A stretch of 38,279 bases of DNA, taken from positions 1-38,279 of the forward strand of contig CADCVF010000027.1 of NCBI GenBank assembly GCA_902806095.1, read 5' to 3'. The notes below the pieces were generated by a model. It was not told the origin of the DNA, ran no database searches, and saw only the letters and a program-made list of their open reading frames with translations. The DNA comes from an uncultured Rubrobacteraceae bacterium (lineage in GTDB: Bacteria > Actinomycetota > Rubrobacteria > Rubrobacterales > Rubrobacteraceae). Shown here in pieces: positions 1-7,434 of the stretch. The position numbers and the translations under genes are program-made. Position 1 is the first letter of the stretch, and each line of letters begins with the position of its first letter.

Positions 1-1714
1 AAGGGAGTGGGCCAAAGAGGGCGTGATGGTCGAGTGGAAGAAGCTTTTGCCCCATGAGGGTCCAAGGCCCTTGTTGCCCAAGAGGTGGATAGTGGAGATA
101 GTCTGAACGCAAATGACAAAAACGTACCTGCTCGCTGCTTGGATCGGTGGGGAGCACGTAACGGATCTCCACTTCCTCACCCGTGACGATCACCCGGTCG
201 ATGAGTAGTTCCACCAGCTTCCTTCTTTGCTCGAAGGTCGCGTCGGCGAGTCCCCCGCGCACCCTCTCGCAGAAATCATCGATGGAGTCGGCCACTCCGG
301 CAAGTTCCATGCGCTGGCGGGACTGGGACCGAAGCTGCCTCTCCTGGGCTGCAAGAGATTCGTCTCTTTGTTCGAGGTCCTTGCGGCGCCTCTGGTACTC
401 AGCCAACGGAATGACCTCCCCGAGGTAAGCTTCGGTCAGCCGCTCCAACTGGCGCCCGAGGGCTGAGCAGCCCTTGCGGAGGTTCTCCTGGCGCGCTTTG
501 AGCTCCTGCGGCAGCCACTCGCCGCCGTGCGCTCGCCCCAGCGCGTCCGTGATGGACTCGGGATGGGTCAATACTTCGCACAGATCCTTCCAGACGATCT
601 CGTCGAGCTGCTCGGCCGGAGCGTAGCGCGAGGAGCATTTCTCCTCCGGGGCGCTCTGAGCTTTGTTGAACTTGCCCGAACACACGTAGTATCTCTGCTT
701 TCGGTCGTTGTTCTTCCCGAAGGTTTTGGCGACCGCTATGGAGGCCAGCATGCACTCTCCGCAGCTTACCAACGCCCGCAGGAGGTGCTCGTTGGCCTTG
801 TTGTTGCGCCTGGCGAAGGACTTGTTCTTGGAGAGCTTCTGTGCGACGAGGTCGAACTGCTCCTGACCGACCACCTCAGGCACCTCCCCAATGAAGATCC
901 ACTCCTCCGGCGGAAGCGGATCGGAGGAGTTGTGGGGATGGCCTATGGGGTGGGTGGCCGAGCGCCGGATCCTGGCGGGACGGTAGTGCACGCGCCCAGC
1001 GTAGACTTTGCCCGTGTAGACGGGGTTGGTCATGATCCCGCGCAGGGTGGCGGTGCTCCACGCCTTCCCGCCTCTCGGAGCGGGAACGCCCATATCCCGC
1101 AGGTGTCGGGAAACGCCGAAGAGGCTCATCCCCGGCTCGAGGTAGGCGGCGAAGATCTCCGCGACCACCGCGGCCTTCGCCTCCTCGAGGCTCACCCCTG
1201 CCGGGTCGCGGGGCCGGTCGGGGTCCACCCGCAAGCCGTAGGGTACGTGCGTCCATGGCAACAGAAGCCCCGCCTTGTACTTGGCGAGCCTCCCCCGGCG
1301 CATCCTCTCGGCGAGCAGCGTCCTCTCGTACTCGGCCACTGCCCCGCGGATCTGCAAAAGGAGTTGGTCGTTAGGCTCCGAACTCATCGGCCTCTCCACG
1401 AACTCCACCTTACAGCCGACCTTCTCGAACTCCTCGACGAGAACCATCTGGTGGACATAGTTGCGCGCCAGCCGATCCGGGGACGCCACCACGACGGCCT
1501 CGAACTCCCGCATCCGCGCCTTGTCGCGCAGGGCGTCGAGGGCGGGCCGCTTCAGCGTCGTCCCGCTGTAGCCGTCGTCGCGGAAGATGTCCTCCTCCGC
1601 AAGCTCCCATCCCTCCTCCCTGGCATACTTCGACACCATCTCCAACTGTTGGTCAATCGTCTCGAGTTTGACCTGCCTGGAGGTCGAGACCCGGACGTAC
1701 GCCGCCACCCTCAT
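1..1714 (-). CDS. Large serine recombinase, C-terminus beyond window edge
   Basis: Reading the minus strand from the ATG at 1714 gives an open frame of at least 571 codons that leaves the window without a stop. The N-terminus has the serine-recombinase resolvase fold: AAYVRVSTSRQ with the nucleophile at Ser10, then DDGYSGTTLKRPALD, and SPDRLARN near residue 90. A recombinase domain follows (SLFGVSRHLRDMGVPAPRGG, then TLRGIMTNPVYTGKV). A zinc ribbon comes next (CGEC near residue 320, then YYVCSG and EKCSS), and then a coiled-coil stretch rich in Arg, Glu and Gln. This is the domain order of phage- and transposon-type large serine integrases, which join attP and attB sites. The start has a GGAGGAG ribosome site directly upstream. 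The gene is probably the integrase of an element lying to the left. No attachment site could be recognised. Confidence 0.93.
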   Translation of the reverse strand, partial: MRVAAYVRVSTSRQVKLETIDQQLEMVSKYAREEGWELAEEDIFRDDGYSGTTLKRPALDALRDKARMREFEAVVVASPDRLARNYVHQMVLVEEFEKVGCKVEFVERPMSSEPNDQLLLQIRGAVAEYERTLLAERMRRGRLAKYKAGLLLPWTHVPYGLRVDPDRPRDPAGVSLEEAKAAVVAEIFAAYLEPGMSLFGVSRHLRDMGVPAPRGGKAWSTATLRGIMTNPVYTGKVYAGRVHYRPARIRRSATHPIGHPHNSSDPLPPEEWIFIGEVPEVVGQEQFDLVAQKLSKNKSFARRNNKANEHLLRALVSCGECMLASIAVAKTFGKNNDRKQRYYVCSGKFNKAQSAPEEKCSSRYAPAEQLDEIVWKDLCEVLTHPESITDALGRAHGGEWLPQELKARQENLRKGCSALGRQLERLTEAYLGEVIPLAEYQRRRKDLEQRDESLAAQERQLRSQSRQRMELAGVADSIDDFCERVRGGLADATFEQRRKLVELLIDRVIVTGEEVEIRYVLPTDPSSEQVRFCHLRSDYLHYPPLGQQGPWTLMGQKLLPLDHHALFGPLP

Positions 1715-1874
1715 GGTACTCCTCCTTGCCGTTCGCGCTCGCGTTTGCGCCCGGAGCGCGAGCTTGCTCGTTTTCGAGGCTCCACTGCAGGATGGCCTGG
1801 TACGCCCGATCCCAGCGTTGCCTCCCATCCGGGCGTTCCATCGCTTCCCGACGTACGTGCCACCGACGTTTCAT
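1653..1874 (-). CDS. Small hypothetical protein overlapping the recombinase start
   Basis: A 73-aa ORF begins at ATG 1874 behind a GGAGGAG ribosome site at 1878-1884, with a short 3-nt spacing, and overlaps the first 62 bases of the recombinase gene. It is basic and hydrophilic, with Trp-rich segments (KRRWHVRREAMERPDG, DRAYQAILQWSLENEQ). The overlap suggests translational coupling with the recombinase, and the order suggests an accessory gene of the same element. I recognise no family. The last ~20 codons lie over the recombinase start in another frame, so only the first ~50 residues look clearly protein-like. Confidence 0.45.
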   Translation of the reverse strand: MKRRWHVRREAMERPDGRQRWDRAYQAILQWSLENEQARAPGANASANGKEEYHEGGGVRPGLDLQAGQTRDD

Positions 1875-2025
1875 CGTCTCCTCCGTGCCGAGTGATCCCG
1901 GCAGGAGGATAGGCCGAGCCTGCGGTCGCCACGTCAGTTTGGCGGCGTGTCGGGTTTGGACGACGGCGAGAGTGGCCGAGCGAGAGCCGCGCAGGCCGGA
2001 TCATGCAGAACTTGTCATTTGCGAG

Positions 2026-2181
2026 CAGTCCATCGAACGCGATTTCGCGTGGGTATCGCGCTTTCGGCGGTTGGTAAAGGATTACGAGCGGCTGCCCGAG
2101 AGGGTGGCGGGGTTGCACTTCGTCGCCTTCGCTTGCCTTTTCCTCCAGCAGGCGGCCGGCATCCTCAGCCCAGGTTCATAA
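2026..2181 (+). pseudogene. IS5-type DDE transposase, C-terminal remnant
   Basis: The plus-strand frame contains IERDFAWVSRFRRLVKDYER followed by LPERVAGLHFVAFACLFLQQ. This matches the highly conserved end of IS5/IS427-type transposases, usually of the form VERTFAWL.R.RRL..DYERLPE with a hydrophobic last helix. The conserved Glu of the DDE triad is in the IERDFAW block. Nothing upstream in any frame resembles the rest of a transposase, so only about 50 codons survive. The remnant ends where the neighbouring integrase breaks off, which suggests the insertion sequence disrupted that integrase and then decayed. Confidence 0.7.
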
Positions 2182-2923
2182 CACGCTCTAGGGCCTTCTG
2201 TGGCAGCGTTAGGGTACGCCTGCTGCTCTGTGTCTTGGGTGCGCTGCATTCACCCTCGTGCAGGGTGCGCTCTACCCTGATGGTACCCCGCTCCAGGTCT
2301 ACGTCCTCATACCGTAGGGCCAGTGTCTCACCTATTCTTAACCCAACTAGTGAACATAGATAGAACACCCCCTCGAATCTACCCCCACGTACAGTCTCTA
2401 GCAGACGCCGCAGCTCGTCGGGTGTGAGTACGTTCTTCTCCTTCCGCTCCTGTTTGGGTGCCTTCACATCCTCCAGGGGGCTATCCCGTATGTGCTTATC
2501 GCGTACCGCGTCCCTCATGGCTTGCTTCAGGATGACGTGCACGCGTCCTACCGTGGACGGTGTTAGACCGTCTGAGAGTAGACGCCGGTACATCGCTCTC
2601 ACATCTGCCGGGGTGAGTTTACATAGCCGCACGTCTCCTATGTGCGGGTTAACCCTGTTCCGTACCATGCTCTCCTGTACGTGCCACGTCCTACCGCTGA
2701 CAGTGTTACGCCTCTCTGCCATCCAGCCGTCTACGTATAGTCCTACAGTCAGCTTGTCTGCTGGTACGTATCCGTCGTCTCTGTCCTTCAGTGCCTCTCT
2801 GAGAGCCTTCCTAGCTTCACCCTTGCTCTTGCGGTAGATGTACCTAACCTTGTCTTTTGCGTCTCTGTATTGCGCTACCCAACGTCCGTCTTTGCGCTGG
2901 TATACGCTGCCTTCCGCTGTCAT
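2165..2923 (-). pseudogene. Tyrosine recombinase (phage-type integrase), C-terminally truncated
   Basis: From ATG 2923, with GGGAG upstream, the product has 252 residues against about 370-400 for the family. The N-terminal AP2-like arm-binding region (GSVYQRKDGRWVAQYRDAKD), the SAM-like core-binding domain (about residues 58-150) and the start of the catalytic domain are present, including the first catalytic Arg in LVGLRIGETLALRYEDVDLE and the beta-hairpin PKTQSSRRTLTLP. The frame stops just after ALERVMNLG, so the HxxR box, the second His and the nucleophilic Tyr are missing and are not found downstream in any frame. The break coincides with the IS5 remnant. Codon use (more CTA, GTA, AGA) and GC content are visibly lower than in neighbouring genes, which fits horizontal origin. 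It is not expected to be active. Confidence 0.88.
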
Positions 2924-3066
2924 TTACTGTCACTCCCAACTGTCAAGGGAGCGGGAATGTTGACTTGCGCAGGGAAATCTTTATCGTTACCTTTATCAGG
3001 TCGATAAACAAGTAGCCCCACCCTCGGGGCGCGAACATCCTGCGGGAGGCCCCGATCCACGCGCCG

Positions 3067-4203
3067 GTGCCCAGGTCCGAGATACCACAAGAGACGCCAC
3101 TAACCCACGGCGGGCGTCGGCAACGCCGCGAGCAGCAGAGGAAAGCCCACCGTAGACTCCAGCGCCGGCGTCTCCTTGTTGCGCTGCCTGCCCTGATCGG
3201 AATCCTCACAGGCCTGCTCTACTTTGCGCTCTCGATGGAGAGAGAACCGGTAGCCCGCCTCGAAGTCCCAACGGTCGGGTCCGGCCAGGAGGACCCCACC
3301 GCAGGGTTGCAGATGGGCTCGAACCCTGATCCTCGCGGCTCTGGGGCGGCCACAGGCGCCACCCGCGTCGAGACGGAGCTAACCGAAGTGAAGGCGGAGC
3401 CCCTGCACAGCGAGCTTGGCCAGATAGCGCGGGCGCATCCCGCCACCTACGGGGTTGTGATCCTGGACCCCTCCTCAGGCGAGAGGGTGGCGATGGACGC
3501 CGACCGGCGCTTCCTCGCGGCTAGCCTCAACAAACTGCCCGTCCTGATGACGCTCTACAGGGCTGCAGCCAGCGGCGAGGTGGACCTCGACGACGAGATC
3601 TCCATGCAGGCCTCCGACGTGCAGGCTTACGGTACGGGCGTGCTCTACACCTATCCTGTCGGGCGCACCATGACCTTGCGCGAGTGTGCCAGGCTCCTGA
3701 TCAAAGAGAGCGACAACACGGCCTGGAAGATGCTCGACAGGTACCTCGGAAGGGATTACATCAGGGCTGAGTTGTACCGTGTGGGCGCTCGCTCGACGGA
3801 GTACTGGCTCCCCAACACCACGACCCCAAACGACGTCCTGCTTATGCTGGAGAAGATCTCTGATCCCTCCTATACCACCCCCGACCTCTCGGCAGAGATG
3901 CTCGACGTCATGACGAACACTGCCTTCGAAGACCGCCTGCCCAAGCCTCTCCCGGAAGGGACGAGAGTCGCGCACAAGATCGGCTACTACGGGGCCACCT
4001 TTGCCGACGCCGGGGTAGTCTTCCCCGAAGGCGCGCGCGACGCCAGAGACGCCTATCTCATCGTCGTGATAACCGACGACACGAGCGAGTTGGTATCGCG
4101 CGACGCCATGCGGGAGATGTCCCTTGCCACCTACCGCATCCTGTCCGAGCCAGCACAGACCAGCACGAAGGACGCTCGCGACAGCAGGGAGCAAGGATCG
4201 TAG
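3067..4203 (+). CDS. Membrane-anchored class A beta-lactamase-fold serine hydrolase
   Basis: The product is 378 aa from GTG 3067. A basic N-terminus (RRQRREQQRKAHRRLQRR) and one hydrophobic segment (about residues 36-56) form a type II membrane anchor, followed by a ~60-residue linker. The beta-lactamase/transpeptidase fold then carries the nucleophile motif SLNK (Ser153, Lys156), the SDN loop (residues 215-217) and HKIG (303-306) in place of KTG. I see no omega-loop Glu in the usual ExxLN context, so classical penicillin hydrolysis is doubtful. A cell-wall-related esterase or peptidase of the beta-lactamase2 (PF13354) type is as likely. The start is uncertain: no well-spaced ribosome site precedes 3067, and the frame is open back to 3016. 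Confidence 0.8.
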   Translation: MPRSEIPQETPLTHGGRRQRREQQRKAHRRLQRRRLLVALPALIGILTGLLYFALSMEREPVARLEVPTVGSGQEDPTAGLQMGSNPDPRGSGAATGATRVETELTEVKAEPLHSELGQIARAHPATYGVVILDPSSGERVAMDADRRFLAASLNKLPVLMTLYRAAASGEVDLDDEISMQASDVQAYGTGVLYTYPVGRTMTLRECARLLIKESDNTAWKMLDRYLGRDYIRAELYRVGARSTEYWLPNTTTPNDVLLMLEKISDPSYTTPDLSAEMLDVMTNTAFEDRLPKPLPEGTRVAHKIGYYGATFADAGVVFPEGARDARDAYLIVVITDDTSELVSRDAMREMSLATYRILSEPAQTSTKDARDSREQGS

Positions 4204-4327
4204 ATGACGAAGTCTCCAGCACTAGGCCGAGAAGAGGCGCTGGCCCGAGACGGCACACAGACTGACACATAAAGTGAGGTACCAACCTACGGTAAACTGC
4301 ACATTCGCTAAAGAGCGAAAACAGTAA

Positions 4328-4402
4328 GCTGAATTGCTGACAAGCGTAGGCCTGAAAGGCAGGAGCGTGCTGACTAGCTGACTTGCTGAAATGCTAACAA
4401 GT
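4328..4402. repeat. Modular intergenic repeat, copy 1
   Basis: The site reads GCTGAATTGCTGACAAGCG, then a variable segment containing the hairpin GCCT-GAA-AGGC, then GCGTGCTGACTAGCTGACTT and GCTGAAATGCTAACAAG. The same constant blocks recur at 12753, 14293, 25027, 27295 and 30577. It lies in the spacer after the beta-lactamase-fold gene and ends about 30 bases before a doubtful 60-aa ORF. Confidence 0.8.
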
Positions 4403-4429
4403 TGAGACAACGAGAGGGGGAATGCATAA

Positions 4430-4612
4430 ATGAGGTATCTGCTGGTGGTCTTAGGTGCGGGGGAGGTGAGATCTAACGAGAGGTTCTACGAAATAGGTAT
4501 AGGTGCCTGTGCGGGCGACGACATCGACTCCGAGGCTACCATGTATACCGTAGATTCCGGTACTCGCTCCCAAACAGAGGCCCCTGACCCGCACATTATT
4601 AAGAAACGTTAA
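4430..4612 (+). CDS. Doubtful 60-aa ORF
   Basis: An ORF from ATG 4430 has a purine-rich GAGGGGG stretch about 11 bases upstream. Its product is acidic in the middle (ACAGDDIDSEATMYTVDSG) and has no recognisable domain, signal peptide or membrane segment. Apart from this ORF, the 504 bases between 4204 and 4707 hold only repeat copy 1 and a possible promoter (TTGACA near 4641) for the secreted protein at 4708. The ORF may be chance. Confidence 0.25.
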   Translation: MRYLLVVLGAGEVRSNERFYEIGIGACAGDDIDSEATMYTVDSGTRSQTEAPDPHIIKKR

Positions 4613-4707
4613 GAGAATCGTAGAAGTTATTGGCAACAGTGTTGACATTGTGGGCTAAAGGTGAAAAAATGCGACCTGTAGAGGCAGATCTCGAATAGGA
4701 GGTAGAG

Positions 4708-5133
4708 TTGAAGAAGGTAATGTTGTTAGCGGCTATGTTGGCCATGGTATTGGCCGCCGCCGTCCCGGCTCTGGCGCAGTCGGTGACGCAGGTTGGCAGT
4801 GGCAATGTAGCTTGCGTCCAGACTGCCATACAGGCAGAGGTCGGTAAGGTGCAGATAAGCCAGTATGGGGATAACGTCAACATCCAGAACATATCCCAGG
4901 AGTGCAACGTAGGCGTGCCCGTGGTTGAGGAGGTTCTCACCGCTGCTCCGGCCGCCACCGCGTCCGCCCCGGCTGCCGCGCAGTATCAGTACTCTGCCCC
5001 GGCTGCCGTGCAGTATCAGTACTCTGCCCCCGCTGCCGAGCTTCCCCCAACGGGTGGTTCGTCGCTCATAGCGCTCGGTGCCGGTGTCCTGCTCGTAGCC
5101 GGTGGCCTTCTGGCCCGCAGGATCGTCCGCTAA
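4708..5133 (+). CDS. Secreted cell-wall-anchored protein with curlin-like repeats and LPPTG tail
   Basis: The TTG start at 4708 is fixed by AGGAGG at 4697-4702. The 141-aa product has a signal peptide (MKKVMLLAAMLAMVLAAA, cleavage after ALAQ near residue 24). The mature part contains QVGSGNVACVQ and QISQYGDNVNIQNISQ, which resemble the curlin pattern QxGxxNxA...Q of curli and related amyloid subunits, though the spacing is not perfect, and two Cys. Next come Ala/Pro-rich 10-residue repeats (QYQYSAPAAV). The end is a sorting signal: ELPPTGG, a hydrophobic helix, and the tail ARRIVR. It is expected to be attached to the wall by a sortase, which is not in this window. A Rho-independent terminator follows, so it is probably a single-gene transcript. 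Confidence 0.85.
   Translation: MKKVMLLAAMLAMVLAAAVPALAQSVTQVGSGNVACVQTAIQAEVGKVQISQYGDNVNIQNISQECNVGVPVVEEVLTAAPAATASAPAAAQYQYSAPAAVQYQYSAPAAELPPTGGSSLIALGAGVLLVAGGLLARRIVR
4966..5039 (+). repeat. 30-bp tandem repeat inside the LPPTG protein gene
   Basis: Two near-identical 30-bp units (4966-4995 and 4996-5025) and a partial third encode SAPAA-x-QYQY stalk repeats just before the LPPTG motif. Each unit contains CAGTATCAGTACT, itself a small inverted repeat. In-frame tandem units like this commonly vary in copy number between strains. Confidence 0.85.
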
Positions 5134-5156
5134 GCGACCGGACGAGGCTTAACCAG

Positions 5157-5183
5157 GCGGGTCCCTTCGGGGGCCCGCTTTTT
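5157..5183 (+). terminator. Rho-independent terminator
   Basis: The stem GCGGGTCCC pairs with GGGGCCCGC (one G-T pair) around a TTCG loop and is followed by TTTTT. It lies 24 bases after the stop of the LPPTG protein and separates it from the polysaccharide locus. Confidence 0.9.
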
Positions 5184-5256
5184 CGTGCCGGCTTCGTCCG
5201 CCCGGTGGCTTGTATTCGGGGGGTATTGTGGATATCCTCATGGGCGGTGATCTTGC

Positions 5257-6060
5257 TTGAGCCGTGTGATCTTCAGACTCTCCGCGGGTTTTCTGGTGGG
5301 GGTTTTGGCCCTGCTGGCCACGTTTCTATACCTGTCGGATTACTACACTGGCGAGCAGCAGCGCCTGGCCGCTGCCGGAGACGTTGCGGGGGCGATGGAG
5401 GCTTCGCGGAAGGCGATTCGCCTGGATCCCTTCGACACCGATGCGCTCCAGGCGCAGTCCTCCTTTCTATGGCGGCAGCAGAAAAAGCACGATAGGGCAG
5501 TCCTGGCTTTGAGGGATGCGATAGAGCGGGACCCCAACAACTACCTGCCTTACCTGACGCTGGCCAATCTCAGGCTCGCTGTAGGAGATCTAGACGCTGC
5601 GGCGAAAGGCTACCGTGATGTGCTCGGGCTCAACCCGAACGCCGTTGCGGCCAGAAGTTCTCTTGCGTACACGCTCGCGAGACAGGGAAAGCTGCGGGAG
5701 GCCAGAGAGAAGTACGAGGCGCTCGAGGAAGAGAAGAGCATCACCTACCAGGGTCTCTACGATCTTGGCAGGATCCAGGTACGAACCGGCGATCCGCTCG
5801 AAGGTGCGAAGAATATAAGGCGTGCCAGGCGCATGGCGGTCGCCGAACTGAACAGGCCGCGTAGACCGGTAGAAGAACGGCAGCTCTTGGTCTCTATGGA
5901 CCTCGCCACCGCCGATGCGTTCGTCGTTCAGGGTCGGTATGGGCAGGCGCGCAGGATTCTCGCGCAGAGCCCATCCGAGCAGGCGCCTGGCCTTCTGGAG
6001 TTGCTGAACGTGGACCCCGCGGCCTATCGTGAGCAGGTAATCAACAGTGACATCTACTAG
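5257..6060 (+). CDS. Membrane-anchored TPR protein, first gene of the polysaccharide locus
   Basis: The 267-aa product starts at TTG 5257. One N-terminal membrane helix (FLVGVLALLATFLYL, about residues 10-25) is followed by repeated helix pairs of TPR type: GDVAGAMEASRKAIRLDPFD, then HDRAVLALRDAIERDPNNYL, then GDLDAAAKGYRDVLGLNPNA, then GKLREAREKYEAL. Such proteins scaffold envelope complexes. Its stop overlaps the start of the Wzz-like gene by 14 bases, so it is probably translated together with it and may act in assembly of the polysaccharide machinery. No catalytic motif is visible. Confidence 0.82.
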   Translation: MSRVIFRLSAGFLVGVLALLATFLYLSDYYTGEQQRLAAAGDVAGAMEASRKAIRLDPFDTDALQAQSSFLWRQQKKHDRAVLALRDAIERDPNNYLPYLTLANLRLAVGDLDAAAKGYRDVLGLNPNAVAARSSLAYTLARQGKLREAREKYEALEEEKSITYQGLYDLGRIQVRTGDPLEGAKNIRRARRMAVAELNRPRRPVEERQLLVSMDLATADAFVVQGRYGQARRILAQSPSEQAPGLLELLNVDPAAYREQVINSDIY

Positions 6061-6775
6061 CGGCCGGGGCTGGCGGGACAGAGCGAGGGACGATCCCTCG
6101 CTCTCTGAGATCCTCTACGTACTGCAGAGGCGGCGTCTGCTGGTCGTCGGGGTCGTGCTGGTCCTTGCTGGCATCGCCCTGCTCTTCGGGATCTTCCGCG
6201 AGCCGGTATACACCGCCGAGGCGACGGTGAGCGTCAGGCCGCAGGAGGAGCTGGAAGGTGAGGAGGCCATGCTTGCCTTCCTCGAGGAAGTGCGTGGCGC
6301 CGTCGTTACGCAGGAGATGTTGAGCGAGGTAAGGCGCCGGGCCGGCTGGGAAGCCGAGCCGAAGGCGTTCTCAGAACGGCTCGATCCGAGGACGGTCGTT
6401 GACAGGGACGGCGGGCCAGGGTTAGAGATACGATTCCTCGGCAACGAGCCTGGTCAGGCGGCCCTTGCGGCGAATGCTTACGCCGAGTTGTTCGCCCGGG
6501 GAGTCGAGGACCTCAGCGAGCGGCCGCTCGCCGACGGCGTACCGGTCGCTGAGGCTGTCGTAGAGCAGAGAGCCGTGCCGGGAGATTACAGTCCCAGGCC
6601 CCTGATCTACGCGGCCATAGCTGCAGGAGCAGGTTTGCTGATAGGGGGCGCCGCCGCTCTTATACTCGAGGGGCGGGCCAGCGGCTGGCGGGGCGTACGC
6701 GACGTCGAATTAACGCTGAGGGTGCCGGTGCTGGGGGCCATACCGGACTACTCTTCGAGGAAAACCGAGGGTTGA
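6047..6775 (+). CDS. Wzz-type polysaccharide chain-length regulator
   Basis: A 242-aa protein from GTG 6047. An N-terminal helix ends in LQRRRLLVVGVVLVLAGIAL (first membrane segment about residues 31-50). A ~130-residue extracytoplasmic domain follows (YTAEATVSVRPQEELEG, then GLEIRFLGNEPGQAALAANA), and then a second membrane segment (about 186-207) with a short cytoplasmic tail ending VPVLGAIPDYSSRKTEG. This two-helix layout is that of Wzz/CapA-type co-polymerases, which set chain length and pair with a CpsD-like ATPase, here encoded directly downstream. The gene overlaps the TPR gene and lies 1 base from the ATPase gene. Confidence 0.87.
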   Translation: MTSTSGRGWRDRARDDPSLSEILYVLQRRRLLVVGVVLVLAGIALLFGIFREPVYTAEATVSVRPQEELEGEEAMLAFLEEVRGAVVTQEMLSEVRRRAGWEAEPKAFSERLDPRTVVDRDGGPGLEIRFLGNEPGQAALAANAYAELFARGVEDLSERPLADGVPVAEAVVEQRAVPGDYSPRPLIYAAIAAGAGLLIGGAAALILEGRASGWRGVRDVELTLRVPVLGAIPDYSSRKTEG

Positions 6776-6776
6776 A

Positions 6777-7409
6777 GTGAGGCGTGGGGCGATAAGCGAC
6801 GCGGGTGCCCGGGGGTTGCTCGACCCCGACTCACCCGTGAGGCGTCACTACGAGGAACTGGCGGGCAACCTTCTGAGGATGGGGGGGACGGGTAGCGTCG
6901 TCGTTACCAGCCCCGAGCCTGGCACCGGGCGGACCAGCATCTGCCTCGGCCTCGGGGCCGCCCTGGCCGGCATGGGGCGGCGGGCCGCCGTCGTTGACTG
7001 CAACCTCGAAAACTCGCAGTTGCACAGGATGCTCGGCGAACCGAACTTCGTCGGGCTTACCAGCGGTCTCGACGACAGTAAGCCCTTGGAGCACTTTGGG
7101 TATGAGGTCATCCCTGGACTCCTGGTCGTCCCGACAGGTCCCATTCTGTTGGACCCCGTCTCCCTTCTGGAGGATGAGGGGGTCCCGAAGGCAGTGCGAG
7201 GCCTGCAAGAGAGCCGGGACCTCGTGCTGCTCGACGCGCCTGTAGCGGCGCGGGTGCTACGGTCCCCGAACCTCCTTGGCGGCTTTGACGGGGTCTTGCT
7301 CGTCGTCCACGCTTCCCGGACCCTCAAGAGCGTCGCCCGTGAGACGACGGACGACCTTCTGGAAGCGGGTGCCAACCTGCTCGGGGTGGTGTTGAACGGA
7401 TGTTCTTGA
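6777..7409 (+). CDS. CpsD/BY-kinase-like P-loop ATPase with altered Walker A
   Basis: A 210-aa product from GTG 6777 with GAGG upstream. HYEELAGNLLRMG matches the N-terminal EAYR-type helix of CpsD/CapB proteins. Walker A reads SPEPGTGRTS (residues 45-54), with Arg52 where the invariant Lys is expected. Walker A' is AAVVDCNLE (71-79), and DLVLLDAPV near residue 150 stands for Walker B. The Tyr-rich C-terminal tail of bacterial tyrosine kinases is absent, as the protein ends VVLNGCS. It probably partners the Wzz-like protein as a structural or regulatory ATPase and is unlikely to be an autophosphorylating kinase. Whether it binds ATP is open. Confidence 0.83.
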   Translation: MRRGAISDAGARGLLDPDSPVRRHYEELAGNLLRMGGTGSVVVTSPEPGTGRTSICLGLGAALAGMGRRAAVVDCNLENSQLHRMLGEPNFVGLTSGLDDSKPLEHFGYEVIPGLLVVPTGPILLDPVSLLEDEGVPKAVRGLQESRDLVLLDAPVAARVLRSPNLLGGFDGVLLVVHASRTLKSVARETTDDLLEAGANLLGVVLNGCS

Positions 7410-7434
7410 TGCGCGATCGCCCCGGGGCGAAGGA

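Noticed and set aside
527-1912. 461-codon plus-strand ORF opposite the serine recombinase
   Set aside because: Its translation has no family resemblance and is Pro/Leu/His-rich; the minus strand over the same bases encodes a clear recombinase with a ribosome site. It is a GC-driven shadow.
2990-3066. TTTATC/GATAAA inverted repeat and a possible att core upstream of the integrase
   Set aside because: The 6-bp arms are too short to call, and no matching second copy was found in the window.
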